A stretch of 64,000 nucleotides of DNA, from positions 787,572 through 851,571 of the forward strand of contig CM025852.1 in assembly GCA_003952965.2 (NCBI GenBank). The letters are read 5' to 3'. A program made the position numbers and the translations under genes. Positions 1 to 10,840 of the stretch are shown one piece after another. Under the pieces are notes generated by a model that worked only from the letters and a program-made list of their open reading frames with translations, was not told the DNA's origin and searched no databases. Positions within the stretch are counted from its first letter, which is position 1; each line of letters starts with the position of its first letter. Source of the DNA: Morella rubra. Its lineage: Eukaryota; Streptophyta; Magnoliopsida; Fagales; Myricaceae.

Positions 1-66
1 ATTTATGTCATTAATAAAATTTATTAATATGTTGATAAAATCAAAATTCTTATTAAAACCAATTAA

Positions 67-258
67 GGGGTGTTCGGCACATAAAATTTTTACTCTCAAA
101 ATTTTTACCCAATAAAATAACTCTCCAAAATTCTCTCTCTCCTCATCAAATCATCACTTTTCACTCTAAATAAATATAAAAAATTAATTCAATAATCTCT
201 CTCTTCACTTTTTCACTAACCACAATACCTCAAAATTTTCAACATCCCAACACCACCT
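67..258 (+). repeat. AT-rich MITE-like element, copy 1
   Basis: A roughly 190-base AT-rich block opens with GGGGTGTTCGGC and closes with CAACACCACC, which is an imperfect inverted repeat. The inside carries pyrimidine-rich patches (CTCTCTCT) and ATAAATATAAAAAATTAATT. The same layout recurs at 49096-49301, and in reverse orientation near 36410-36600. Size, termini and lack of coding capacity fit a miniature inverted-repeat DNA transposon. The superfamily cannot be fixed from the sequence. Confidence 0.55.
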
Positions 259-299
259 AAGACTCAAGTTTTTAAGATAGAAACCTTATCTTTAAAAAT

Positions 300-440
300 A
301 AATGTTGAAAAATTCTTCGGCACCCAAATTTTTGGCCCTACTAAAATAATAATAATAATAATAAATTATCTCTTTCCATCAAATTATTTATTTTTACTGT
401 TCGAAAATTTTTTCCATTTTTCACTTAAATTCAAAATGTC
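300..440 (+). repeat. partial MITE-like copy 2
   Basis: The block begins with TTCGGCACCCAAATTTTTGG and continues with a CTCTTTCCATCAAATTATTT patch. These are the same landmarks, in inverse orientation, as the block near 36430-36600. It lies just downstream of copy 1, so the two appear nested or in tandem. Its right edge is not clear. Confidence 0.4.
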
Positions 441-2499
441 GCAGACTCGCATGGTGGTTATAACAGGAAATCAGGAATACCCAAATACACATTAAGACTA
501 GAGTGTAATTTGAACCCTGAATAATAAAGACAGAACTCCAAAGCCAGACCAAACGGCCAACCACTCATCTCCCCCACAAAGTGCACATTAAAGATTTTTA
601 AAAGGTAAGAATAAGATTTCCTGTGAAATGAATTTTATGGGTAAAAAATAGAGTACATTTTTATACAAGGGCGTAGAGGGCAGAGGGAAAACGAAAGGAG
701 GCTGTCTTTTATTTAATGGTTTTGTTTTCTAATTCAAACGTGATTTTTCCCCCAAAAAAAGAAAACATTTTAAAGATAGACTACTATGTTTTAAAATCCA
801 CCAACCGGCAACCGCCACAGTGTCTGAGCGGGAGCCCATCATTTACCGCCAAGTGGCCCAAGTCAAAACAACGGCCACTCCGGTCCTCCTAACTTAAACG
901 ACACAGTCGACAAACACGGCACAGGACCTCTTCAGTTCCAACTTCCAAGCTCTTGTAGCGGGTAAACGGCACTGACTTCACACGTGGCCTTCGACTATTG
1001 CACTAGCTACCTGGGTTTGACCAGTAGATTTTTTCAAAGATTTTCACTTAACAGATAAATCTTCGTGACTGTTAACAAAATATTTTCTTAAGGCGATATA
1101 TGCAGTTGTTGAAGCTGACTGTAACAGCCGTCATTAAATCTTTTCTTTCAGTAACTCTACAAAGGGGTAGCCACAAAAGCTTTTATGTGGAATTCCTTTA
1201 ATTGCCCCTTTTTTATATTATTATCACTGTCGTAATTACTGTAGGTCAGAAGGAGATATTCCCTAATTTACTGTCTAAATTAAATAGTCAAATTCAAAAA
1301 GAAATAAACACAAACTTCACAACATTCAGTATACTTTGTAAACCCTACTTTAAGACTTGTTTATCTCTTTTCTAATAAAAACGTCCAAATCAAATAATAA
1401 ATTAATAAATTAAAGAGAATGATAATCCACTGTAACCACAAACACTAGAGATAGAAGTACAACTACTGCAACTAAAAAGCTTGGGTTGGTAAGATGAATG
1501 CGAAACATTAACCTGAGGCGGCTGCTTAAAAAGTCAATTAGTTTGAAAATGCAGCTGTCTCGACACACTGCATTAAGACCATCTTCAAACAGAATTGAGT
1601 GCTTGTCAATCTTGAGGAGGCAGCTCCTAACAAAATCCACCAAACAACCATTCTTTTTCTTGATCACTAGGACTAAACGTCTGTTTTAACTATATAGATT
1701 AGACAAGGGCATTTTGACCAGCTCCCTAAAGAAAAGAATGAAACTGACAGCCATAGCAAATAAAAAGCTAATTGGCTGAGTTCTCTGTAGTGGTGTGCTA
1801 GTTTCAGAGACATTAACTTTAGTCTACAGGCAGTACTCGCACAGGCAGTACGCTCAATTTCTGAAGCACTGAGTGAAAAAGGACAGGTCAGGTTTACGCT
1901 CAATTTCTGAAGATCATAACACTACTGATTGAGTCAAAAGTGCATCTTTGATTTCCTTACGCAGAGTCCCGTACTAAGCGATAGGTGAGCATCACTGCAC
2001 CATGTGAGTGCCGCAGATGGGGCTGTCAAGCCATCCATTTCCGAGTCTAAAAGTTATTGCTGGCCCTAATAAAGCCAATATCTTCCACCAAAACTAAAAG
2101 GAAAAAGTTTCAAAGATAGAGTGCAGAGATATAGAAAAGCATTGTGACAGAGAGCCAAACCTGTAGATACAATAAGCAGTACTAACCCATTTACTTACTA
2201 ACAACAATCAAAGAATCACATCCAGTGATTTGTGTCTCCTGGTGGAGTAAAAGACTCGGCAACCTTTAGGAAGCAGGGAGTCTATCAGTATTATCTGACT
2301 AAAATATAGACTCGAAGACAGTACACCTCCTTATAAGTCATGGTTACTGGTGACCTCTTCTGTACAAGCAATACTCACTCAAGTAACCATTTTAATACAT
2401 ATCTTTCACACTGTGATGACGAACCAAGCAAAAAAAATTGGTAAAACTGAAAGGAGAGACTAGCAAAAACTTCAGCTTCTCGTTGATTATGTTGCTTTT

Positions 2500-4168
2500 C
2501 TACCTCTGCAGTTGTTGTTTACAAAGGGGACAGCAAGATATAATTTGCAGCCATTGATCTACACACTTGAGGTGAAACACGTGGGAACATGGCAACTGCC
2601 TCAATTCCTCCTTGCCTTTATACTTAGCTAGGCAAATGCAACATTCCTGTCATTCCCACCACAAGAAAAAACAGACATCAGCACTGTGTTAATAACCTCT
2701 GACTCAGTATCTACTCGTTCGATTAGGCTTGAGAAGAGGAACGGTGTTTCTAAAGGTTTATTTATACAAGCCAGTTGAATAGCCTCTTTTTTTCTCTATT
2801 TTAGGCAAGTTTAGCTATATGTGAGTTGAAAATTTGAAATTTGACTTACTGGATCTTCACTTTCAAGGTCCGGATTGCAGTCAGTATCATTGCCAAGATC
2901 TAACTCGGTGTCAACTTCTTTGTATCTCCAACTGGGAAGCTGGGAAATTTGATCATCGGATGCTCCTCTATGAGTTGACCCCATGTTCATGTTGTATCCG
3001 ACGAGGCTGCTAATCATTGGCACACAACAGCATAGCAGCAAAAACAGCAGGAACGGAAAAGAGTAACAGACAGCATTCCAAGCCAGTAAGGAGATGCAGA
3101 GCACGTGGAGTTTTGGGGCTCGTTGGAAGGAGCCAAAGCGAGAGTCAAAAACCCAAACATTTCCCATCACAAACCATATTGCAAAGAACAGCTCAAGTGA
3201 AGTCCGGCACCTGTTCATCAAATGTGTGATCCTGCATGCATTATCTACCACTTTAAAGGTCTGAAATTAGGATAACTTGTCTCCAAAAGGACAAATCGCA
3301 ATTAGGACTTCTTAACATTCACTTATATCGTGCAGGTCGACTTATAGTATAGGTCGCCGTAGCATTTGCACACAACTGCATAAAAGCTTCTTCTACATAA
3401 TCTGAACCCAAAAGTGATGTTTACTAGATTTATATTCTACAAGACGACATAAGATTTCTTTATTCTTCTAATATGCTTTTCCCCCAAACAAAAAATTTAA
3501 TTTTTCGCAAATTTTCTTGTCATGATTATCTCTACTTCCGAAAAATTGTAATAATTCCCATCAGAAAAGCTGTCCCTAGTAATACAGGGCGTGGAAAGTA
3601 CTGATGATTTTGTTTTGGACGAAATCAAAATCATAAGAGGTGATGGGTATTGCCGAAGAAGATACCTGGATTCTTCGCTGTTCCTCTGCTGTTCCATATC
3701 AGAAAGGCTGAAACCTTCTCCCTGAGTCAGATGAAGATGCCGGTAGCGCCCGTAGAGTAGCAGCAGACTAAGCACGCAGCCGATATCATAACCAACAATC
3801 CATATTCTCATAGGCCAAACAGGCTTCTCCTTCTTGGAAATGGCTAGAGTAAATGTTGTGGTGCTTACTTGAACAACCAAAGCTGTAAATTCCATCAGCA
3901 TCCAGGCGCTAGAATTGAAAGGATTAGAGCCAAGATCAGATCTTGAGCCATTTTGGTAGTGGAATACTCTTCTTAAGAAGGAGAACCACCTTGCTCTGGA
4001 GATCCTCATCGCCATTCTTACCAAGAAAGAAGTAGGTGGAGCACGAGCAGGCGTGTGCCGAGCGCCCACAGTCATGCCATGTTCTCCTGTTGGAAGGTTT
4101 GACGAGAATGAAACAGCATTTCCTGAATTGCACAGGGAGTCCGGAGGAAAAAAGTGCCGGGTATTCAT
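2500..4168 (-). CDS. membrane RING-H2 E3 ubiquitin ligase
   Basis: Three exons, 4168-3666, 3231-2850 and 2646-2500, join with GT-AG introns and consistent phase to give about 343 residues. The N-terminal third is variable. Hydrophobic segments lie near residues 88-109, 120-140, 180-197 and 205-245, so this is a multi-pass membrane protein. An acidic linker follows, with the family motif GASDDQISQLPSW. The last exon encodes a C-terminal RING-H2 finger (residues 297 to about 338) with CCIC, then CSHVFHLKC, then CCPLC, so all eight metal ligands are present. This layout matches the plant family of At1g12760/At1g63170/At4g11680-type ligases, which transfer ubiquitin from an E2; the substrates are not inferable. 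The start is the first ATG of a long open exon. Upstream 4169-4900 is probably 5' UTR and promoter. Confidence 0.9.
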
Positions 4169-7090
4169 TTCGAATAAATTTTATTCGATTACAAACTAAT
4201 TGTACCCCTTCGGCTACTTATCATCACCAACAACAGAAATACGAGCATAAGGGACGTTGAAATCACAAAGATGGTATTGTTGAGTCACGAAAAACGTGGC
4301 CCAGAAGTTGGTTTTGGCTAATTCAGTGTCACACTATTCATGAGAGTTGAAAAATGAAAGTACCAGCCAGGTGGGGCAGGCCATGGGAATTGGTTTGAGA
4401 AGCTTCTATCTCTACGCGCTTAAGCTCCGAGAGCAAAAACCCCCAATTGAGAATCCCAAAAGTTCACAGCTGGATCAGTGAAAATTTCAATCACAGGTGA
4501 GTTGCTTTACTCAGTCCGTCGGTAAAAGAACTCTACGGCTGATCACCTTGCCACCTAAAACTCCAACACCACAAAAGCTTGGAACTTTAAAAACCTCAAG
4601 TTCTCAACCCAAAAGCACACCAGAAAGCACCAGGCCTCAGAATCTGTAACGGATATCCATGGATGGATCTCAATGATAAATAGAATCCATTGGATTGAAC
4701 TGTATATAGAGGGATTGGCCAAGAGAAACTGGACAAAATTGGTGCGAAGCATAAATCAGGAAGGTGAAGTTGGGTGTATCAGATGGTGACCAAGAATCAC
4801 CTGCAAAAGCTTTGCTTTGATTCCAAGGGAAGCAGGGGGGTTTGGAGTGAAGCTAACCGTTGGCCTAACTTCCCTCTGGCTGTAGTTTATTAAGCAAGCA
4901 AAGATCATGGGAGAGCAGCTCCTCCTTCAACTGCAAACCACTCTGTTTCTCTCCCGAGTAGGAATTTGAACTAAATTCTAAGATACTTTTAAAATTATGC
5001 TAATTTCACTCGGACCATAATTGGATAAGACTGAAAGATATTTGATAATTACTCCTACTAATTTTTGTTTATGTGATATGATATACATAAATAGATTTGA
5101 ATCCTGGCGGGTACTGTGGCTTTTTGAGGATTTTATGGTGAAAGGTTGGCCAACTAATCCAACTAGCCCATTTGTACTACGTTAAAGCATGGTCCTCTTA
5201 TTTTACATGTTGCATCCTGGCCACACCATTCCTTCTCTTCCAGGTTTGTCTTGGGAAGGACAGAACATTGTCCCATGACAAATCAAGGACAACACTCAGA
5301 TGGGTCTCGATGAACAGATCAACTTTGCGAACATGTGGCCCGAGTGGAGCATTTTGAACCACTTGATTTTTTTATTTTTGTTTTTTTTAATAACAAGGCG
5401 AAACTCAACATAGTAAATTCACCGGCATACCGGTAAATTCCGAGCCGGTGCAGAAACTACATAGGTTAAGTCTGATTTTTGCTAAGCTTTTAAGTCTTTG
5501 ACCATCCAGCCAACCTCTTGACAGGGTTTTTTGGTCAGTTTGATAAAAGGGCACTTTGTATGAATTGCCTAAAATTTGCCCAAACTAAGATTATTTTTAT
5601 AAAAATGGTTTCTTTTCTGTTTTATTATCCTTTGGATGGGGTTTGTCAAAATGGCGGCTTCAGATCTCTTAGGAGCAAGACACGTGTTAGAGACATCCCT
5701 CCTTCATTGGGTTTTTCTTTTTCTTCACACTTCCCCGCCGCCTTCAACTTCTAAGCAGCCTTCAATACATATCGAGATAGGTTCTAGGATCATCAAAGGT
5801 CCTCAATTCTTATCCCATTCAATTTGATCCTCACGTGTCAGCTCCAAAACTTGAAAAAGGGTTTTTTTTATCACGCAAAGTGTGCGGTTGATATATGGAT
5901 CGAGACAGCGAGATTTTCGTACCGACATGCCCATTGAACATATTCCTCACCAGCAAGCACATTTGGGAATTTAGAACATATACCCTGTAATTACTCATTA
6001 CCATAAATTCGTTTTGAATTAAAACTAAATAAATAATAATTATTGCTAAGAATAATTGCTGAAAATAGGCAACTTTTAACACGTGATATTTATGTTGGTG
6101 GCTTCAACAAGAATATGGAGACACATCCAACAATGTAAAGATGTGGGTCCTTTACATATTCGACCTATTTATATCAAATATATGGTCATTCCAAAATTTT
6201 AAATCTACTAAAATAATTTATTATTTTTGTCAAATCATTTTTTTATCAAAATAAACATAAAAAATTGTTACACGTAATCTCACGTGTCAGCTCTAAAATC
6301 CTCACCAACACAATTGGGAGTTTAGAACATAGACTCTGTAATTACCCATTACCATAAATAAGTTTTGAATTAAAACTAGATAAATAATAATTATTGCTAA
6401 GAATAAAATTCTGAAAATGGTTTCTTCTTCCAACTTTCAACACGTGTATTTATGTTGGTGGCTTCAACGAGAATATCGAGACGCATCCAACAAATTTTGC
6501 AGATATGTTTCTTAAACGACACAATATCTACTTATTTAAGGGAGTATTTATTTATTTAATTTTTTGAAGTTTAAAATTTTTACTATATCAAATATATTTT
6601 ATAAATTTTAATAAATTTCATATTTTTATACATATATTTATATTTTTTACAAATTTTAATATTTAAAAAATTTTTATAATTTTTAAAATATTTCTCAAAA
6701 TTCCGATAAACAAACACCATCTTAACCATGGCAACGTGCTAAGAAAAGTGTTCAGTTCTGGAGAACGACAAAATGAGAGATTATTGATTAAAAAAAAATT
6801 AAAGAAACTCGGAGCAATTTCGTAGTTGGACTGAGATTTGACTGGCTTAGCCGGTGACTCAGGACGGCGACGTGTCGATTATGAGATTCCAGAAAAGGAT
6901 AGGATGGAAGTTCTGGCATCCTCGGTTCCCTCTCTTTTTACTCAAGACGGTGATGTGGGTTCGACAAGCTTCTTATCTCTACTTTCTTTATTGGAAAACA
7001 AAAAGGAGAACTCGACCTTTGGGTACACTGAAGCAAGTTGCAACATGCACAAGCATTCATCCATTCAGTTCTTTAAGGTTCGACGCCTTG
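4169..7090. other. intergenic DNA between RING gene and CWC15 repeats
   Basis: This holds the 5' flank of the RING gene (roughly 4169-5000), then AT-rich intergenic DNA with a local tandem duplication (5826-6492) and a very AT-rich block near 6530-6725 ending in CAAACACCATC, possibly another decayed MITE. Overlapping 88- and 98-residue open frames at 6838-7150 show no domain and no splice logic. I do not call them genes. Confidence 0.5.
5826..6492. repeat. local tandem duplication, diverged
   Basis: Two units start with CACGTGTCAGCTC (about 5831 and 6282) and end with GCTTCAACRAGAATATSGAGAC (about 6099-6122 and 6459-6482). They share long stretches such as TTTTGAATTAAAACTA and AATAATAATTATTGCTAAG. 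The units differ by substitutions and indels, and the second is about 90 bases shorter. No coding content is seen. Divergence suggests an old duplication, unlike the near-identical ones further right. Confidence 0.7.
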
Positions 7091-7094
7091 TTGG

Positions 7095-8716
7095 ATGCCT
7101 ATAGAGACACTTCCTCTTGTTTCTTATTTAGATTCGCCAAATCCAAATGAAATTTTTGCATAATTCTTTTAGTTTGATGTTTGTATTTGTTGGAGGTGAA
7201 AGCATGAGAGTGAGAGTAATTTTGAGAGTAAGTAAAAAAATTATAGTAAATCTTTTAATATTTTGTTTTAAAAATTATATTTCGAATAAATTAGATTAAT
7301 ATTATCTCTAATTTATTATCTAAATTAGATAATCCAATAAAGAAATAAAAATATATAATTGTACGCCACATATGGGATAATTAATAAAATAAAATAGCCA
7401 CTTAAGGAGTAATCCCTCACTGTGGAAAATAAACGGGTGGAACTTTTAAATCGAGTAAGCAATCAACTGTTTATTGAAACTGCACTGAATGCTTACTTAC
7501 ACTTTCAGTAACATAAGAATTTTAGTAGAAAAAAGTACTTGTACTAATTTTTGTGTGAGTTCTCTTTGCTAGTCTAAATAAACTAATACAGAAAACAAAG
7601 CATATTAACTTAAATTCTTTGATATTTATCTTCCTAAGAAATGTTTTGGAATACAAACTATATAAATAAAGAAAAGAAAAAGTTGGGCGGTGCATCTCTC
7701 TCCTCCTTGTCACCCTATATTTTTTAATCCTATTTTTCTTCTGTTTACAAGTCATACAAGGAAATAGCTTGATTAATGAACCGTTCAATCTCCAAGATAT
7801 TGGCTTCAAATAGAGAATCACAGCAAACATTATTTTTATTATTTTATTATTCGTAAAATGTGAGAGGACTTACCAACAAGTAATCGAACTAAAATTTTGG
7901 AAATTCCTCCCAGGCCCAGGCCTAAAGTTGCCAAAACTGAGCCCGTCCAAAAAATTTAGGCCGGGCCGATGGACCAGGCCTCCTGTCTAAGCTGTCTGGG
8001 CTTGACGGGTCAACTGGCCCAATTTTAACCACTCACCGACCCATTAATCTTTTTTAAATTCTCTCTCTCTAGCTTATTTCTCTCTCTCGCTCTCTCTCTC
8101 TCTTCCGTCTGTCTGATCGGAAACCACAATCGAAGAACTGTCAAAAGGTAAAGCCCTAATGCCTCAAATCCCTAATGGGTCGATTGTAGTCGATCGCTTG
8201 CGCCTATGTAATTATTCTTTCCGCAATTCTTTTGTAATCCTCTGTTTGGTTGCCAAGAAAGAAGCTCGGAAAAACCTAAAAATGCGAAATCTAGTCGCCT
8301 TGCAGTTGAGCCCTAGTTGTGTAGTTTGGTATTTTCATTGGGCGATTGCGTTTGAGCACGAATGCTCTCTAGCTGACTTACATAATTGAATACAACTTTA
8401 CGGAAGGGTGTTTTGGTTTGTTGGCCTTCTTTATATTATTTTTCTCCTGAGTTTTGTCTGTTTTTGTGGTTTGATAGGTATTTAGTGAGAGTATTTCGAC
8501 GGGATGACGACTGCGGCTCGACCTACATGGGCTCCTGCGAAAGGGGGAAATGAGCAAGGTGGTACTCGAATTTTTGGTCCGTCGCAGAAGTTTTCGTCGA
8601 GGGACCTTGCATCTCATACGACATTAAAACCCAGGTGGGTGTCTTTCTAACTGTCTGCTGTTGTGCTATTTATGTATGTTAAGGAGTTTAGGTTCTGTAA
8701 CACGAGTAGAACTCCC
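7095..8716 (+). repeat. CWC15 5' region, duplicate block A
   Basis: First and most complete copy of a block that recurs downstream. It contains intergenic DNA, a CT microsatellite (about 8064-8104), a probable 5' UTR exon ending CAAAAG before GTAAAG (about 8147), and a copy of CWC15 coding exon 1 (8504-8634). Its parts reappear at 9016-9375, 9470-10190 and 10195-10840. Shared stretches are almost identical for hundreds of bases, while block edges show many small deletions. Confidence 0.8.
8504..8634 (+). pseudogene. extra copy 1 of CWC15 coding exon 1
   Basis: This is identical in coding sequence to 10667-10797. It starts with ATG, encodes [15 protein letters not shown] onward, and ends at the same CCCAG before GTGGGT donor. 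No copy of exons 2-7 follows before the next exon 1 copy. It could therefore serve only as an alternative first exon of the single downstream gene, or be an assembly duplicate. The upstream intron acceptor (TTTGATAG) is also intact. Confidence 0.7.
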
Positions 8717-9015
8717 AAGGAAGGTTCTGCTGGAGCATAAGCATGTTTCGGATGAAAATGCCTAAAAATGCAACAAGAAATTCATTACCAGGGATGTCGC
8801 CTTGCAGCAGTCTGAGCTTTCTTCCGAGATTTTAAGGACTGTTTTGATAGGGATTGTGGTTGGTTCAAGGTCCTACATAGTTTTTGTGAGCGATATAATT
8901 GTGATCATAGATTTCAGTACCTCATCTCTTCGTATTTTTTAACTGATCATCCATCTGCATCTCATATGTTGGTATTTGTGTATATCTCAGTGCATATGAA
9001 GCGTGATTCTTGAAT

Positions 9016-9375
9016 TCTGAATGCTCTCTAGCTGACTTACATAATTGAATACAACTTTACGGAAGGGTGTTTTGGTTTGTTGGCCTTCTTTATATTATTT
9101 TTCTCCTGAGTTTTGTCTGTTTTTGTGGTTTGATAGGTATTTAGTGAGAGTATTTCGACGGGATGACGACTGCGGCTCGACCTACATGGGCTCCTGCGAA
9201 AGGGGGAAATGAGCAAGGTGGTACTCGAATTTTTGGTCCGTCGCAGAAGTTTTCGTCGAGGGACCTTGCATCTCATACGACATTAAAACCCAGGTGGGTG
9301 TCTTTCTAACTGTCTGCTGTTGTGCTATTTATGTATGTTAAGGAGTTTAGGTTCTGTAACACGAGTAGAACTCCC
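9016..9375 (+). repeat. CWC15 5' region, duplicate block B
   Basis: A near-identical copy of about 8358-8716, beginning GAATGCTCTCTAGCTGACTT and including exon 1 with its donor. It breaks off after AACACGAGTAGAACTCCC and runs into a patchwork with repeated GGTTCTGCTGGAGCAT words (9376-9425). Confidence 0.8.
9163..9293 (+). pseudogene. extra copy 2 of CWC15 coding exon 1
   Basis: Second intact 131-base copy of CWC15 exon 1, with the same start codon, reading frame and GTGGGT donor. As with the first copy, no exon 2 lies before the third copy at 10667. Identity with the other two appears complete across the exon. Confidence 0.7.
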
Positions 9376-9469
9376 ATATAAGGAGTTTAGGTTCTGCTGG
9401 AGCATAGGTTCTGCTGGAGCATGTTTCCAAATTGGGGATCTTATTTATGATGCCTTTCATGCACAAGAG

Positions 9470-10840
9470 TTCTAAGGTTGCCTTGTTGGTGCCTATAGAC
9501 ACTTGTTTCTTATTTAGATTCGCCAAATCCAAATGAAATGTTTGCATAATTCTTTTAGTTTGATGTTTGTATTTGTTGGAGGTGAAAGCATGAGAGTGAG
9601 AGTAATTTTGAGAGTAAGTAAAAAAATTATAGTAAATCTTTTAATATTTTGTTTTAAAAATTATATTTCGAATAAATTAGATTAATATTATCTCTAATTT
9701 ATTATCTAAATTAGATAATCCAATAAAGAAATAAAAATATATAATTGTACGCCACATATGGGATAATTAATAAAATAAAATAGCCACTTAAGGAGTAATC
9801 CCTCACTGTGGAAAATAAACGGGTGGAACTTTTAAATCGAGTAAGCAATCAACTGTTTATTGAAACTGCACTGAATGCTTACTTACACTTTCAGTAACAT
9901 AAGAATTTTAGTAGAAAAAAGTACTTGTACTAATTTTTGTGTGAGTTCTCTTTGCTAGTCTAAATAAACTAATACAGAAAACAAAGCATATTAACTTAAA
10001 TTCTTTGATATTTATCTTCCTAAGAAATGTTTTGGAATACAAACTATATAAATAAAGAAAAGAAAAAGTTGGGCGGTGCATCTCTCTCCTCCTTGTCACC
10101 CTATATTTTTTAATCCTATTTTTCTTCTGTTTACAAGTCATACAAGGAAATAGCTTGATTAATGCCCCTTGGCTTCAAATTCTTCGTTGTGTTAAGTGGA
10201 TTCCTGTAAAGGATGGTCCAAAAAATTTCGAGTCTAATGGGCTTGACGGGTAACTGGCCCAATTTTAACCACTCACCGACCCATTAATCTTTTTTAAATT
10301 CTCTCTCTCTAGCTTATGAGGGAACTGTGTAAAGGTAATGGTTCGATTGTAGTCGATCGCTTGCGCCTATGTAATTATTCTTTCCGCAATTCTTTTGTAA
10401 TCCTCTGTTTGGTTGCCAAGAAAGAAGCTCGGAAAAACCTAAAAATGCGAAATCTAGTCGCCTTGCAGTTGAGCCCTAGTTGTGTAGTTTGGTATTTTCA
10501 TTGGGCGATTGCGTTTGAGCACGAATGCTCTCTAGCTGACTTACATAATTGAATACAACTTTACGGAAGGGTGTTTTGGTTTGTTGGCCTTCTTTATATT
10601 ATTTTTCTCCTGAGTTTTGTCTGTTTTTGTGGTTTGATAGGTATTTAGTGAGAGTATTTCGACGGGATGACGACTGCGGCTCGACCTACATGGGCTCCTG
10701 CGAAAGGGGGAAATGAGCAAGGTGGTACTCGAATTTTTGGTCCGTCGCAGAAGTTTTCGTCGAGGGACCTTGCATCTCATACGACATTAAAACCCAGGTG
10801 GGTGTCTTTCTAACTGTCTGCTGTTGTGCTATTTATGTAT
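9470..10840 (+). repeat. CWC15 5' region, duplicate block C
   Basis: Positions 9470-10190 repeat 7095-7790, and 10195-10840 repeat 7945-8680, the latter leading into the functional exon 1. Across 10150-10340 the copy is patchy: many short words present in block A are missing, including most of the CT microsatellite and the 5' UTR exon. The sequence then joins the GTGTATATCTCAGTGCATAT segment also seen at 8980. Confidence 0.75.

Larger units (their letters stand above)
1..2499. other. gene-free left flank and 3' flank of RING gene
   Basis: No coding region is supported here. The first 430 bases hold two AT-rich repeat copies, described separately. A (TAA)n microsatellite lies near 345-362. 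From about 1900 to 2499 the sequence is probably 3' UTR and downstream DNA of the minus-strand RING gene. The short open frames at 1410-1903 lack recognisable domains and splice context. Confidence 0.5.

Noticed and set aside
6838-7150. Two overlapping 88- and 98-residue frames
   Set aside because: No recognisable family, no splice context, and their end lies in the duplicated intergenic block.
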